Of a DNA stretch of 64,000 nucleotides, positions 36,567 through 46,634 are shown in pieces. The notes below the pieces were generated by a model that saw only the letters and a list, made by a program, of their open reading frames with translations, was not told the DNA's origin and ran no database searches. The position numbers and the translations under genes are program-made. This stretch comes from Croceibacterium ferulae. Its GTDB lineage: Bacteria > Pseudomonadota > Alphaproteobacteria > Sphingomonadales > Sphingomonadaceae. Where the stretch lies: positions 124,001-188,000 of the forward strand of contig NZ_QZVQ01000006.1 in the NCBI RefSeq assembly GCF_003660445.1, read 5' to 3'. The stretch's first letter is position 1, and every line of letters begins with the position of its first letter.

Positions 36567-38482
36567 TCGCCCAGCACCTGCGCCACGATGATCTCCGCCG
36601 CCTGCTCGGGCGTCATCCGGGTGGTGTCGATGCGAATCTCCGGCTGCTCCGGCGCCTCGTAGGGGCTGCTGATGCCGGTGAAGTTGGGCAGCTTGCCCGC
36701 CCGCGCTTGGGCGTACAGCCCCTTGGTGTCGCGTTCCTCCGCCACCTGCAGCGGGGTGTCGACGAAGATCTCCACGAACTCGCCATCCGGAATCATGCCC
36801 CGCACCAGCTCGCGCTCGGCCCGGAAGGGGCTGATGAAGGCGGTCAGCACGATCAGCCCGGCATCGGTCATCAGCCGTGCGACCTCGCCCACGCGGCGGA
36901 TGTTCTCCACCCGGTCGGCTTCGGTGAAGCCCAGGTCCTTGTTCAGCCCGTGCCGCACATTGTCGCCATCCAGCAGGAAGGTGTGCCGGCCGGCGGCGTG
37001 CAGCCGCTTTTCCACCATGTTGGCGATGGTCGACTTGCCGCTGCCGGACAGGCCGGTGAACCACAGCACCTGCGGCTGCTGTCCCTTCAGCGCGGCGCGG
37101 GCCGCGCGGTCCACGTCCAGCGCCTGCCAGTGGATGTTCTGCGCCCGGCGCAGCGCATTGTGGATCAGGCCGGCAGCGACCGTGGCATTGGTCAGCTTGT
37201 CGATCAGGATGAACCCGCCCAGCGCGCGGCTGTCGGCATAGGGTTCGAACACCAGCGGCCGGTCGGCCGTCACATCCGCCACACCGATGCCGTTCAGCGA
37301 CAGGGTCTCTGCCGCCAAATGCTCCAGCGAATTGACGTCGATCTCGTATTTGGGCGCGGCGATGCTGGCGCTGACGGTCTGCGTGCCCAGCTTCAGCCAG
37401 TAGGCGCGGCCGGGGATCAGCGCTTCCTCGCCCATCCACACGATGCTGGCCTCGAACTGGTCGGCGGCTTCCGGCGGGTTCTCCGCCGCCGCGATCACGT
37501 CGCCGCGGCTGCAATCGACCTCGTCGGCCAGCGTCAGGGTGACGGACTGGCCGGCGACCGCCTGCTCCAGCGGGCCGTCGAAGGTCTCGATCGCCTTGAT
37601 CGTGCTGGTGCGGCCCGACGGCACGATGCGCACGGCATCGCCGGGGCGCACGACGCCGGTGGCGATCTGCCCGGCAAAGCCGCGGAAATCCAGGTTGGGG
37701 CGGTTGACCCATTGCACCGGCATGCGGAAGGCGCGGGTCTGGGCGATGTCGTTGCCGACCTCCACCGTCTCCAGGTGCTGCATCAGACTGGGGCCGGCAT
37801 ACCACGGCGTTTCTGCCGAAGGCGCCGCGGTGATGTTGTCGCCCTTGAACCCGCTCAGCGGAATGGCGGTGAAATCCTCCACCCCGATGCTGGCGGCAAA
37901 GGCGCGGTAATCGGCCACGATGGCGTCGAATGTGGCCTGATCGTAATCGACCAGGTCCATCTTGTTCACGGCCAGCACCAGATGGCGGATGCCCAGCAGC
38001 TGGCACAGGAAGGAATGCCGCCGCGTCTGCACCAGCACGCCCTTGCGCGCATCCACCAGGATCACGGCGAGATCGGCGGTCGAGGCACCGGTCACCATGT
38101 TGCGGGTGTACTGCTCGTGCCCCGGCGTGTCGGCGACGATGAACTTGCGCCGCTCAGTGGAGAAGAAGCGGTAGGCGACATCGATGGTGATGCCCTGTTC
38201 CCGCTCCGCCGCCAGCCCGTCCACCAGCAGCGCGAAATCGATCGCCTTGCCCTGCGTGCCCACACGCGCGCTGTCTGCCTCCAGCGCAGCCAGCTGATCC
38301 TCGAAGATCATCTTGCTGTCATACAGCAGCCGGCCGATCAGGGTGGACTTGCCGTCATCCACGCTGCCGCAGGTGATGAAGCGCAGCAGCCCCTTGTTCT
38401 GGTGCGCTTGCAGATAGGCGCCGATATCCTCGGCGATCAGCGCGTCGGGGCGATAGGCGCGGTCTTCGGAATGGAGGGCCAT
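36548..38482 (-). CDS. cysNC: Bifunctional sulfate adenylyltransferase large subunit / APS kinase
   Basis: This 644-residue fusion joins CysN and CysC. CysN (about 1-450) is the GTPase subunit of ATP sulfurylase, with G1 GSVDDGKST (39-47), [11 protein letters not shown] and NKMDLVDY. CysC (about 470-644) is APS kinase with Walker [10 protein letters not shown] (477-485), [15 protein letters not shown] and [12 protein letters not shown]. Together with CysD it makes PAPS from sulfate and ATP for cysteine synthesis or sulfation. Its ATG overlaps the cysD stop (TGATG). The fused form is common in Proteobacteria. Confidence 0.97.
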   Translation of the reverse strand: MALHSEDRAYRPDALIAEDIGAYLQAHQNKGLLRFITCGSVDDGKSTLIGRLLYDSKMIFEDQLAALEADSARVGTQGKAIDFALLVDGLAAEREQGITIDVAYRFFSTERRKFIVADTPGHEQYTRNMVTGASTADLAVILVDARKGVLVQTRRHSFLCQLLGIRHLVLAVNKMDLVDYDQATFDAIVADYRAFAASIGVEDFTAIPLSGFKGDNITAAPSAETPWYAGPSLMQHLETVEVGNDIAQTRAFRMPVQWVNRPNLDFRGFAGQIATGVVRPGDAVRIVPSGRTSTIKAIETFDGPLEQAVAGQSVTLTLADEVDCSRGDVIAAAENPPEAADQFEASIVWMGEEALIPGRAYWLKLGTQTVSASIAAPKYEIDVNSLEHLAAETLSLNGIGVADVTADRPLVFEPYADSRALGGFILIDKLTNATVAAGLIHNALRRAQNIHWQALDVDRAARAALKGQQPQVLWFTGLSGSGKSTIANMVEKRLHAAGRHTFLLDGDNVRHGLNKDLGFTEADRVENIRRVGEVARLMTDAGLIVLTAFISPFRAERELVRGMIPDGEFVEIFVDTPLQVAEERDTKGLYAQARAGKLPNFTGISSPYEAPEQPEIRIDTTRMTPEQAAEIIVAQVLGEWSPTL

Positions 38483-39384
38483 CAGAAATATCCCTCCTGC
38501 TTCTTCTTCTCCATGCCGGCGCCGCCTTCGTCCTTGTCGATGGCGCGGCCCTGGCGTTCGCTGGTGGTGGTAAGCAGCATCTCCTGCACGACCTCCGGCA
38601 GGGTCGCCGCCTCGCTCTCCACCGCGCCGGTCAGCGGGTAGCAGCCCAGCGTGCGGAACCTGACGGAGCGCATCACCGGCTCCTCTCCGGGTTGCAGCGG
38701 GAAGCGGTCGTCATCCACCATCAGCAGCATGCCGTCCCGCTCCACGGTGGGGCGCGGTGCGGCCAGGTACAGGGGGACGATGTTGATCCCTTCGGCCATG
38801 ATGTACTGCCAGATGTCCAGCTCGGTCCAATTGCTCAGCGGGAACACCCGGATGCTTTCGCCCCGGTGCTTGCGGGCGTTGTACAGGTTCCACAGCTCGG
38901 GCCGCTGGTTCTTCGGGTCCCAGCCGTGGCTGGCCGTGCGGAAGGAGAAGATGCGCTCCTTGGCGCGGCTCTTCTCCTCGTCCCGCCGGGCACCGCCGAA
39001 AGCCGCGTCGAAGTCATACTTGTCCAGCGCCTGCTTCAGCCCCTGGGTCTTCCACATGTCGGTATGCAGCGGGCCATGGTCGAACGGGTTGATGCCGCGC
39101 TCCATCGCCTCCGGATTATGGTGGACCAGCAGGTCCATGCCGGCATCCTGCGCCGCCTGTTCGCGCATGGCGTACATGGCCCGGAACTTCCAGGTCGTGT
39201 CCACGTGCAGCAGCGGGAAGGGCGGTGGCGCGGGATAGAACGCCTTGCGGGCAAGGTGCAGCATCACCGCGCTGTCCTTGCCGATGGAATACAGCATCAC
39301 GGGTCGCTGCGCCTCGGCAACGACCTCGCGCATGATGTGGATCGATTCGGCTTCGAGCCGTTGGAGATGTGTCAGGCCCAGCAT
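38482..39384 (-). CDS. cysD: Sulfate adenylyltransferase subunit 2
   Basis: This is the small, PP-loop subunit of ATP sulfurylase. It has 300 residues from ATG 39384 ([14 protein letters not shown]), matching the family length. It has the PP-loop [18 protein letters not shown], the [12 protein letters not shown] segment, [17 protein letters not shown] and [18 protein letters not shown]. The family end EKKKQEGYF is present. No good ribosome site precedes ATG 39384, which follows CCCCCATC, and upstream in-frame sequence is not protein-like. It is the first gene of the operon; no binding site for a regulator was found. Confidence 0.95.
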   Translation of the reverse strand: MLGLTHLQRLEAESIHIMREVVAEAQRPVMLYSIGKDSAVMLHLARKAFYPAPPPFPLLHVDTTWKFRAMYAMREQAAQDAGMDLLVHHNPEAMERGINPFDHGPLHTDMWKTQGLKQALDKYDFDAAFGGARRDEEKSRAKERIFSFRTASHGWDPKNQRPELWNLYNARKHRGESIRVFPLSNWTELDIWQYIMAEGINIVPLYLAAPRPTVERDGMLLMVDDDRFPLQPGEEPVMRSVRFRTLGCYPLTGAVESEAATLPEVVQEMLLTTTSERQGRAIDKDEGGAGMEKKKQEGYF

Positions 39385-39481
39385 GATGGGGGCGAAGTGC
39401 CGTCTGCCGCCCCTTTGCACAAGCGGGACAGACGGGCAGATTTTCTTGGGGGGCGGCAAGTGGGCCGGAACCTGGGGGTGG

Positions 39482-40543
39482 TCAGACCCGGTGCGGCGTC
39501 CATTCCTCGCCCGCCGGCAGGGGCGCGAAGATCGCCTCCAGCGCCGCACCCTGCGCCGGCGGTTGCCACAGCGCGTCGCCCGTCTTGTCGACCAGCACGG
39601 CCCGCACGCCTTCGGCAAAGTCGGGCCGGGCGATCATGCGCAGCGCGATGCGATGTTCCAGGGCCATCTCGGCCGCGAAGTCCGGCACTTCTTCGGCAAA
39701 CAGGCGCAGCGCGACCGTGGCGCTGGTGGGGCAGCGGGCATCCACCGCGGCCAGCTCCTTGATCGCCCACCGGCTTCCGTCGGCTGCCAGTGCGGCGCGG
39801 ATCGCCGACAAGGTGCTGCCGGCGAACAGGTGCTCGATCACCTCGGCATTGCCCTCCAGCCGGGCGGGCGGCGGCGTGGTGGCGAGCCGTTCCAGCGCCT
39901 GTTCGATCCCGGCGGGATCGGCGGTGATCGCCGCCTTGGCCTGTTCCAGCGCGTCGGCCGGCAGGTAATGCGTGGCCAAGCCTGCCCACAGGCTCTCCGC
40001 CCCGTCCAGCCGCGCGCCGGTCAGCGCCAGGAACGGACCGATATTGTGCGGCAGGCGCGGCAGGTACCAGCCGGCGCCGACATCGGGGAACAGGCCGATC
40101 GCGCCTTCCGGCATGGCCAGAGCCGTGTTCTCCGTGGCCACGCGATACAGGCAGGGCAGCGCCAGCCCGACGCCGCCGCCCATCGTCACCCCATCCATGA
40201 AGCAGACCAGCACCTTGGGGCAGGTGAACAGCAGGTGGTTCAGGCGGTATTCGTGTCCGAAGAACGCGCGCGCGGCCGTGCCGCCATCTGTCAGCACCGA
40301 CTCTCGCACCCAGGTCACATCCCCGCCGGCGCAGAAGCCGCGCACGTCCGGCGCATGATCCAGGATGATGGTGGTCAGCGAATCGTCATGCCACCAGCCC
40401 AGCAGTGCCCCGGTCATGACATCGCACATGGGCGGCGTCAGCGCGTTCAGCGCGGTGGGGCGCGCCAGCCGGATGCGGCCGACCGCACCTTCGCGCCAGA
40501 CCTGCACGCCGTTGATGGTCGAAGGGCCGATGGCGTCAGCCAC
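39482..40543 (-). CDS. 3-hydroxyisobutyryl-CoA hydrolase (crotonase family)
   Basis: This is a 353-residue crotonase-fold enzyme that hydrolyses 3-hydroxyisobutyryl-CoA in valine breakdown. It is longer than enoyl-CoA hydratases, as this family is. Motifs: [51 protein letters not shown], and [23 protein letters not shown] with the active-site Glu and Asp. The start is taken as GTG 40543, overlapping the upstream lipoprotein gene by 8 bp; ATG 40576 would overlap by 41 bp. Its product can end up as propionyl-CoA, which fits the methylcitrate operon further right. Confidence 0.9.
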   Translation of the reverse strand: MADAIGPSTINGVQVWREGAVGRIRLARPTALNALTPPMCDVMTGALLGWWHDDSLTTIILDHAPDVRGFCAGGDVTWVRESVLTDGGTAARAFFGHEYRLNHLLFTCPKVLVCFMDGVTMGGGVGLALPCLYRVATENTALAMPEGAIGLFPDVGAGWYLPRLPHNIGPFLALTGARLDGAESLWAGLATHYLPADALEQAKAAITADPAGIEQALERLATTPPPARLEGNAEVIEHLFAGSTLSAIRAALAADGSRWAIKELAAVDARCPTSATVALRLFAEEVPDFAAEMALEHRIALRMIARPDFAEGVRAVLVDKTGDALWQPPAQGAALEAIFAPLPAGEEWTPHRV

Positions 40544-40844
40544 AGCTGATCCGGGTGATCGCCATCTGCTCGTCATAGGCGACCGTCAGCCGGTCCGGCC
40601 GGTAATCCATCGTCATTGCGGAGTTGGGCGGCGCCCAGCGGAAATTCTCCGCCCTCGTCGCCTTCATCAGCCGCTCCATCATGGCGACATCCACCCGCTG
40701 GCCGATCAGCCCCTGCACATCCGTCGCGTCGCAGGGCGGGTTGCCGCCGGTATGAGCCAGCTCCTCGCGCACCTGGTCCCAATGGGCCTTGCATCCGGCC
40801 AGCGACAGGGTCGCCAGCAGGATCAGCGGAAGTCGGGTCATCAT
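40536..40844 (-). CDS. I78-family peptidase inhibitor, lipoprotein
   Basis: This small (102-residue) protein has a lipoprotein signal (MMTRLPLILLATLSLAGC, Cys18). The mature part carries the I78 inhibitor pattern: CDATDVQGLIGQRVD, a variable helix, FRWAPPNSAMTMDYRPDR and [17 protein letters not shown]. The two Cys (CDATD and ISCG) can form a disulfide. I78 proteins are small periplasmic inhibitors of serine peptidases, though targets are mostly unknown. AGGAG lies 8 nt before ATG 40844. It overlaps the hydrolase gene downstream, probably by chance of packing. Confidence 0.85.
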   Translation of the reverse strand: MMTRLPLILLATLSLAGCKAHWDQVREELAHTGGNPPCDATDVQGLIGQRVDVAMMERLMKATRAENFRWAPPNSAMTMDYRPDRLTVAYDEQMAITRISCG

Positions 40845-40933
40845 CGCTCGTTCTCCTTTGGCAGCTTCAACGGGCGACTGGCGCACCGGCTCCCCTCTGC
40901 TAACGCTCTGCCACGGGAGAAGGAGTTCGCACA

Positions 40934-41398
40934 ATGGCAGGGCTGTGGTTTGACGAATTGCAGGTGGGTCAGCTGTTCGCCCATGCGATCCGCCGCACGG
41001 TGACGGAAACCGACAATCTGCTGTTCTCCACCATGACGCACAATCCGGCGCAGCTGCATCTCGATGCCGAATATATGGCGGGGACGGAGTTCGGGCAGGT
41101 GCTGGTCAATTCGGTCTTCGTGCTGGGGCTGATGGTGGGTGTGTCGGTCGGCGATACCACGCTGGGCACCGCCGTCGCCAATCTGGGCTGGGACGAGGTG
41201 CGGTTTCCCAGTCCGGTCTTTGTCGGCGACACGCTGCGGATCGAGACGGAGGTGCTGGAACTACGGCGCAGCAAGTCGCGGCCGGACCAGGGCATCGTCA
41301 CCTTCGCGCACCGCGCCTTCAACCAGCATGGCGATCTGGTCGCCCAATGCCGGCGCAGCGGGCTGCAGCGGTGCCGCCCGGTGGAACAGGACGGATAG
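40934..41398 (+). CDS. MaoC-family dehydratase
   Basis: This 154-residue hot-dog-fold protein hydrates an enoyl-CoA. The hydratase-2 motif is seen as ETDNLLFSTMTHNPAQLHLD, with catalytic Asp and His, followed by FGQVLVNSVFVLGLMVGVSVGD, which packs against it. The short length fits bacterial (R)-specific enoyl-CoA hydratases and also mesaconyl-CoA hydratase relatives, so the substrate is not settled. It is divergent from the I78 gene with an 89-bp gap. Confidence 0.87.
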   Translation: MAGLWFDELQVGQLFAHAIRRTVTETDNLLFSTMTHNPAQLHLDAEYMAGTEFGQVLVNSVFVLGLMVGVSVGDTTLGTAVANLGWDEVRFPSPVFVGDTLRIETEVLELRRSKSRPDQGIVTFAHRAFNQHGDLVAQCRRSGLQRCRPVEQDG

Positions 41399-41431
41399 GC
41401 AAGCGCACCTGCGCGGCATAGAAGGTTGACC

Positions 41432-42001
41432 ATGCGGCACGGGGCGGTCCTTGGCATGGTGCGACGAGGCGGGCTGCTGCTCGCCTTGCTGGCGCTGCTG
41501 GCGGGCGCCGGCGTGCCGCGCGGCTGGATGCCGCAGGCGTCGGCCACCGGCATCACCCTGTCGCTCTGCTCCGCCGGGCTGGACGGGGCCGCGCGGCAGC
41601 AGGCGCTGGCCGCGGCCCATGCGCTGCTGGCCGATGCGCTGGACAAGGCGGGCAATCACGACAGCGACCAGCCTGCACCCGACGACCCATGTCCCTTCGC
41701 GGCCGCGCCAACGCCGCCTCTGCCCCTGGCGGCAGAGGTACCCGTCATCGCCCCCGGGCCGATGGCAGAAGCCGTGTTGCAGCCGGCCGCCGTGACCATC
41801 GGCCATGGCCTCGCGGCACCTCCGCCGCCCGCCACCGGACCACCGCTCCACCACTGGCCCCAGCCTGCCGATCCGCACGCCCTTGCGTGTGCGTCGGCGC
41901 CTGTGCCTTTCAGTGATGGAACCCACCGACCATGTTGCCTTCCTCCCGCCGCGCCCCTCTGCGTGCGGCCCTCGTCATCGGCGCAGCCGCGCTGCCCCTG
42001 A
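41432..42001 (+). CDS. DUF2946-like protein with an overlapping 3' extension
   Basis: This 189-residue frame begins with a hydrophobic segment (LLLALLALLAGAGVPRGWMP, residues 14-33), probably a signal or anchor, then CSAGLDG and CPFAAAP, as in DUF2946 proteins. Proline/alanine-rich sequence follows. The last 60 or so residues (from about PPLHHWPQP) are not family-like and run 70 bp into the TonB receptor gene, so the true protein could be shorter or a frameshift could have removed the natural stop. Neighbours suggest a role in metal uptake, but this is inference. Confidence 0.65.
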   Translation: MRHGAVLGMVRRGGLLLALLALLAGAGVPRGWMPQASATGITLSLCSAGLDGAARQQALAAAHALLADALDKAGNHDSDQPAPDDPCPFAAAPTPPLPLAAEVPVIAPGPMAEAVLQPAAVTIGHGLAAPPPPATGPPLHHWPQPADPHALACASAPVPFSDGTHRPCCLPPAAPLCVRPSSSAQPRCP

Positions 42002-44199
42002 CCCCCGCCTGCGCCGCTGACGGACCTGCGGGCGAGCCGATCCTCGTCACCGGCACGCTGTCCAGCCGCGAACTGCAGCAACTGGACACGCCTGCGCTGG
42101 GCGTGGCGATCGACGGCGAACAGATCGCCGCGATCAATGCGGTGAATGTGGAGGACGTGATCCGCTACGCCCCCAACCTCCTGGTCCGCAAACGCTACAT
42201 CGGCGATGCCAACGCCACCCTGTCCTTCCGCAACATGCACACGCAGCAGACACCGCGCGCGCTGGTGACGGTGGACGGCTTCATCATCTCCGACTTCCTG
42301 GGTGCCGATTTCGACACCGCGCCCAAATGGGCCGTGCTGGCGCCAAGCGACGTGGCGCAGGCGGAGATCATCTATGGCCCGACTTCGGCCCGCTACAGCG
42401 GCAATTCGCTGGGTGGCACGTTGCGGCTGGTGACCGCGCCGATCACGGCGGAGGCGATCCATCTTGGCGTACAGGGCTTCTACCAGAACTATCGCTACTA
42501 CCAGACGGACGAAGACCTCACGGGCTTCGCTCTGAACGGGCAGGCGGATTTCGCACTGGACGATGCCGGAGGGGTCTCGCTGGCGTGGCGGCATTTCGAG
42601 AACCAGGGTCAGCCGCAGCAATGGCAGACGGTGAATGCCGGCACCCGCTACGCCGATCAGGCGCAGGTCGACGATGCGCTGGGCTTCCCGCTGCGCATCG
42701 CCGCGCAGGACAGCGTGGTCGACAGCGTGGAGGACCAGATCCGCCTGCGCGGCAATTGGGATACCGGCACGGTGCAGCTGCGTATGCTGGCCGCGCTGCT
42801 GCTGGATCGGGAGACGACTGACAATCCGCTGAGCTTCCTGCGCGACGAGGCCGGGCGGCCCAGCTTCGTCGGTATTCCCGGCATCACGCAAGGGGAGAGC
42901 GAAAGCGCCGAGATGCTGCTGGGGCTGGGCCTTGCCACCGTGGCGGCCGGCTGGAAGCTGGATCTCAGCGCCAGCCGGTTCCGACTGCTGGACGGGGAAA
43001 CGCGCACTTCTGACCAGGCCGATATCGTCAGCGGCGCCATCCCGGACAGCGGCCTGCTCACCACGCCCGAAGCGCACTGGACCAGCCTGGAGGCCGTGGC
43101 TGAGCGGGGCTTCGGCGCGCATGAGGTCGCGCTGGGTGCCTCTTACGCGGGCTATACCGGGAGGGGGCGCACAGGCGCGGTCGCCGACTGGCGCCGTGCC
43201 ACCGACCCTGAACTGCGCAATGCCTCCGGCGGGGAAACGCAGCTTGTCGGCCTGTGGGCACAGGATGCGATCACGCTGGCCCCGGCGTGGACCGCCACCC
43301 TGGGCCTCCGGTGGGAGCATTGGCGCGCACAGGACGGCTTCCTGCAGAGCGGTGCCACCCGCGTCGATTACGCCGGCCGCAGCGACCATGCCTGGTCGCC
43401 CAAGGCGGCGCTGACCCTGCGCCCCGATGACGTAACGGAAATCACCGCCAGCGCGGCCTGGGCCACGCGCTTTCCCACGGTGGGCGAGCTGTACCAGGCG
43501 GGCCTGATCGGGTTCGGCCCGGATGTGGGACAGGTCGATCTCGGCAGCTTCGATCCCGATCTCAGGCCGGAGCGCGGCTTTGACCTGCAATTGACCGCCG
43601 CGCGCCGCTTCGGTGATGTGCGCGTCACGATCAGCGGATACCGGCAGGCGGTGGACGACACGCTGTTCAGCCAGTCGCTGCTGATCCCCAGCCCGGCCGA
43701 TCCCGGCACCACGGTGCAGCAGACGCTGATCACCAATATCGGCGAGGTCGAGACCTGGGGCGCGGACCTGATCGTGGCGGCGGAGGATGTGCTGATCCCC
43801 GGGCTCAGCCTGGATGCCAACCTGTCGTGGATCGACGCCACCATCACCGACAATCCGCTGGACCCCGCGCTGGAAGGCAACCGTTTCCCGCGCGTGCCGA
43901 GGTGGCGGGCAAATGCGTCCCTGCGCTACCAGGCCTCTCCGGCGCTGAACCTGGCGGCCAATCTGCGGCATCAGTCGACGCCGGATCGCGACATCCAGAA
44001 CTCCGCCTCGTCCCGCTGCGACACCTATTATTGCGTGTCCCCCTTCGCCTTTGTCGACCTGAAGGCGCAGTTGAACGTTGGACGGTTCATGGTCGATCTT
44101 GGCGTGGACAATCTGCTGGATGAGAAGGCGTTCGTCTTCCACCCCTATCCGGGGCGCACCTTCGTGCTGGGCCTGCGCTGGACGGGGGGCGTGCTGTGA
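41932..44199 (+). CDS. TonB-dependent receptor, probably for a metal or metal complex
   Basis: This is a 755-residue receptor with a signal peptide (ending LTPACAADG), plug domain (about 35-170: PILVTGTLSSRELQQLDTP, VEDVIRYAPNLLVRK, GPTSARYSGNSLGGTLRLVT) and barrel ending in FVLGLRWTGGVL. A Cys pair (SSRCDTYYCVS) near residue 690 may form a disulfide in a loop. It lacks the N-terminal signalling or regulatory domain found in the other receptor. It overlaps the DUF2946 gene by 70 bp and is followed by a PepSY-membrane protein whose GTG start overlaps its stop. The substrate is unknown; no Fur box was recognised upstream. Confidence 0.9.
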   Translation: MLPSSRRAPLRAALVIGAAALPLTPACAADGPAGEPILVTGTLSSRELQQLDTPALGVAIDGEQIAAINAVNVEDVIRYAPNLLVRKRYIGDANATLSFRNMHTQQTPRALVTVDGFIISDFLGADFDTAPKWAVLAPSDVAQAEIIYGPTSARYSGNSLGGTLRLVTAPITAEAIHLGVQGFYQNYRYYQTDEDLTGFALNGQADFALDDAGGVSLAWRHFENQGQPQQWQTVNAGTRYADQAQVDDALGFPLRIAAQDSVVDSVEDQIRLRGNWDTGTVQLRMLAALLLDRETTDNPLSFLRDEAGRPSFVGIPGITQGESESAEMLLGLGLATVAAGWKLDLSASRFRLLDGETRTSDQADIVSGAIPDSGLLTTPEAHWTSLEAVAERGFGAHEVALGASYAGYTGRGRTGAVADWRRATDPELRNASGGETQLVGLWAQDAITLAPAWTATLGLRWEHWRAQDGFLQSGATRVDYAGRSDHAWSPKAALTLRPDDVTEITASAAWATRFPTVGELYQAGLIGFGPDVGQVDLGSFDPDLRPERGFDLQLTAARRFGDVRVTISGYRQAVDDTLFSQSLLIPSPADPGTTVQQTLITNIGEVETWGADLIVAAEDVLIPGLSLDANLSWIDATITDNPLDPALEGNRFPRVPRWRANASLRYQASPALNLAANLRHQSTPDRDIQNSASSRCDTYYCVSPFAFVDLKAQLNVGRFMVDLGVDNLLDEKAFVFHPYPGRTFVLGLRWTGGVL

Positions 44200-45593
44200 G
44201 CGGGGCCGCCGCGCCGCGGGCGGAGCGCTGGTACGCGACCGTGTGGCGCTGGCACTTCTATGCCGGGCTGTTCACCGCACCCTTCATCCTGTGGCTGTCC
44301 GCCACCGGCGCGCTGTACCTGTTCAAGCCGCAGATCGAGGCGTGGCAGGATCGCCCCTACGATTCGCTGCAGGTGACCGGACCACCCGCCACCCCGTCGC
44401 AACTCGCCCGGGCGGCCGAGGATGCGGTGCCCGGATCGGTGCTCCACCGTTTCACCCTGCCTGCCGAAGCGGATGACGCGCAGCGGGTGATCGTCGGGGT
44501 GGGTGCGGTGGAGACTCGCGTCTATCTGCACCCGCAGACCGGTGCGGTGCTGCATCAGGTGGCGGAGGAAGCGCGGCTGATGCGCATCGTCAGCCGCCTG
44601 CATGGGGAGTTGAAGGCCGGGCGCCCCGGCTCCGCCCTGGTGGAGCTGGCGGCGAGCTGGGCCGTGATCCTGCTGCTGTCGGGCCTGTTCCTGTGGTGGC
44701 CACGCGGGCGCAAGGGTCTGGGCGGCGTGCTGTGGCCGCGCCTGAATGCGCGCGGACGGATCATGTGGAGGGATCTGCATGCGGTCACCGGGTTCTGGGT
44801 GTCGCTCGCCGCCGCCTTCCTGATCCTGTCGGGCCTGCCCTGGGCTATGAGCTGGAGCAATTACCTGACCGCGATGCGCGAAGTGACGGGGCAGTCGGCG
44901 GGTCCGGTCGACTGGTCGCAAGGCTCCACACAGGAGGCGGCGGAGCGGGTCGCACTGGATGCGGCGGCCCGCGAAGGCCGCATTGCCGATCCCGATGCTG
45001 GCCATGCCGGTCATGCGGGGCATGGGCAGGCTGCGGCGGCACTGCCTTCCGCGCTCGACCAGCTGGACCGGGTGGTGCCGGTGGTCGCCACGCTGGATCT
45101 CGCCGGACCGGTGCAGATCAGTCCGCCGGCGGAGCCCGGCAGCACGGCGTGGCTGGCGGCCAGCGAATCCGCCAACCGCCCGCTGCGCGACAGCGTGGAG
45201 GTGGACGGCGTCACTGGCCGCGTGATCGGCGGACTGGCCTTCGCGCAGCGGCACCCGATCGATCGGGCGGTCGGCTATGGCATTGCCATCCATGAAGGGG
45301 CGCTGTTCGGGCTGGCGAACCAGTTGCTCGGCCTGGCGGTGGTGATCGCGTTGGCACTGATGTCCGTGGCGGGCCTGGTGCTGTGGTGGCGCCGGCGGCC
45401 GGCCGGGCGACTGGGTGCGCCGCCGCCGCAGGGGCAGCTGCGCCACAGCTGGGCACTGGTGGCGCTGACCGTGCTGCTGGGCTTCGCCGTGCCGCTGTTC
45501 GGGGTCAGCCTGGCGCTGCTGGTGGCGCTGGAACAGCTGGTGCTGCGCCGTTCCGCACGCGCCAGCCGCTTTCTGGGGCTGCGCGCGACCTAG
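44196..45593 (+). CDS. PepSY-associated transmembrane protein
   Basis: This 465-residue inner-membrane protein has four membrane helices. The first is WRWHFYAGLFTAPFILWLSATGALYLF (about residues 18-44). The others are near 148-168, 190-212 and 370-390, followed by a hydrophobic end. A large periplasmic loop carries a His/Gly-rich stretch (HAGHAGHG, about residues 270-277). PepSY-TM proteins often act with TonB receptors in siderophore or metal uptake, probably as ferric or cupric reductases. The GTG start overlaps the receptor stop (GTGA). Its stop overlaps the stop of the asparaginase gene in CTAG. Confidence 0.87.
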   Translation: MSGAAAPRAERWYATVWRWHFYAGLFTAPFILWLSATGALYLFKPQIEAWQDRPYDSLQVTGPPATPSQLARAAEDAVPGSVLHRFTLPAEADDAQRVIVGVGAVETRVYLHPQTGAVLHQVAEEARLMRIVSRLHGELKAGRPGSALVELAASWAVILLLSGLFLWWPRGRKGLGGVLWPRLNARGRIMWRDLHAVTGFWVSLAAAFLILSGLPWAMSWSNYLTAMREVTGQSAGPVDWSQGSTQEAAERVALDAAAREGRIADPDAGHAGHAGHGQAAAALPSALDQLDRVVPVVATLDLAGPVQISPPAEPGSTAWLAASESANRPLRDSVEVDGVTGRVIGGLAFAQRHPIDRAVGYGIAIHEGALFGLANQLLGLAVVIALALMSVAGLVLWWRRRPAGRLGAPPPQGQLRHSWALVALTVLLGFAVPLFGVSLALLVALEQLVLRRSARASRFLGLRAT

Positions 45594-46579
45594 CGAGTGA
45601 GGGGCGGTGGCGCGAGCCAGCCTTGCGCCAGCCGCCCGGCCTCCGCCGCATCGCGCCCATCACCCAGCGCCACGGCCAGCAGCAGCCGCAGCTTGCGCGC
45701 GCTGAGCAGGCCGGCAGGGACCGCGCCCAGATCGGCCAGCGCCGCGCCCGAGGCATAGGACGGCGCGGTGCCGCCGCCGATGCAGTGGGTGGCGATACCC
45801 AGCAGCACGCCCGCCGCCTTGGCCCGCTGCATCGCAAACAGCACGGCGGCGGGCACATTGCCGCGGCCGAAACCCTGCACCACGATGCCGCGCGCGCCCC
45901 CATCCACCAGCAGGTCGATCAGCTTGCCCGTGCTGCCCAGCGCCAGCGATGCGACCGCCACTGTCGCGTCCGGCTGCACACGGGCAAAGGCGGGGCGGCG
46001 GCGCGGGAGCAGTTCCAGCTGCATGCCGCGATCGTCCACCCGCCCGATCGCCGCGCTGTGGGGGCCGAACGCCTCCGGACCGCTGCTGTCCAGCTTCAGC
46101 GCATGCGGCGCAGGCAGGATGCGGCCGCCGAACACGATGACGCTGCCGATCCCGCGCGATGCCGGGTCCGCCGCCACGGCCAGCGCGTCCAGCAGATTGG
46201 CCATCCCGTCCGATCCCGGTGCGCCGGGCGCCCGCTGCGCGCCGGTGAACACCACCGGCTTGGCCCCGCCATGGAACAGGTCCGTCAGGAAGGCGACGTC
46301 CTCCATCGTGTCTGTGCCATGCGCCACCACCGTGCCGGTCAGGCCTGTGTCGCCCTCGGCCGTCGCCGCCAGGTCGATGATCCGCAGGGCGTCGGCAAAG
46401 CCCATGTCCTCGCTCAGCCCGGCATAGGCTTGCCGTTCCACCAGCGTGTACGGCACCGGCGGCAGGGCAGCGGCCAGCCCTGCGCTGCCGGCACGGCCGA
46501 CCAGCACACCCCGGCCATCGGGCACGGAGGCGATGGTGCCGCCGGCATCGATCAGCAGCACTTGCGGCTTTGCGGTCAT
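45590..46579 (-). CDS. Asparaginase
   Basis: It hydrolyses L-asparagine to aspartate and ammonia. It has 329 residues. The first catalytic Thr is Thr15 in DAGGTIAS. The second motif (VVAHGTDTMEDVAFLTDLF) holds the Thr/Asp/Lys-type active-site residues. The C-terminal half includes GIVVQGFGRGNVPAAV. There is no signal peptide, so it is likely cytoplasmic. The start is ATG 46579 because an ideal AGGAGGT lies 8 nt upstream; GTG 46585 would leave only 2 nt. It follows the SDR gene by 55 bp on the same strand and is convergent with the PepSY gene. Confidence 0.93.
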   Translation of the reverse strand: MTAKPQVLLIDAGGTIASVPDGRGVLVGRAGSAGLAAALPPVPYTLVERQAYAGLSEDMGFADALRIIDLAATAEGDTGLTGTVVAHGTDTMEDVAFLTDLFHGGAKPVVFTGAQRAPGAPGSDGMANLLDALAVAADPASRGIGSVIVFGGRILPAPHALKLDSSGPEAFGPHSAAIGRVDDRGMQLELLPRRRPAFARVQPDATVAVASLALGSTGKLIDLLVDGGARGIVVQGFGRGNVPAAVLFAMQRAKAAGVLLGIATHCIGGGTAPSYASGAALADLGAVPAGLLSARKLRLLLAVALGDGRDAAEAGRLAQGWLAPPPLTR

Positions 46580-46634
46580 CGGCACTCACCTCCTGTGGAA
46601 ATGGCGTGGCCCATGGCCGCAAAGCCGGCCTGCC

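Noticed and set aside
41700-41931. Fur box before the second TonB receptor
   Set aside because: No GATAAT-type repeats; the region is coding and GC-rich.
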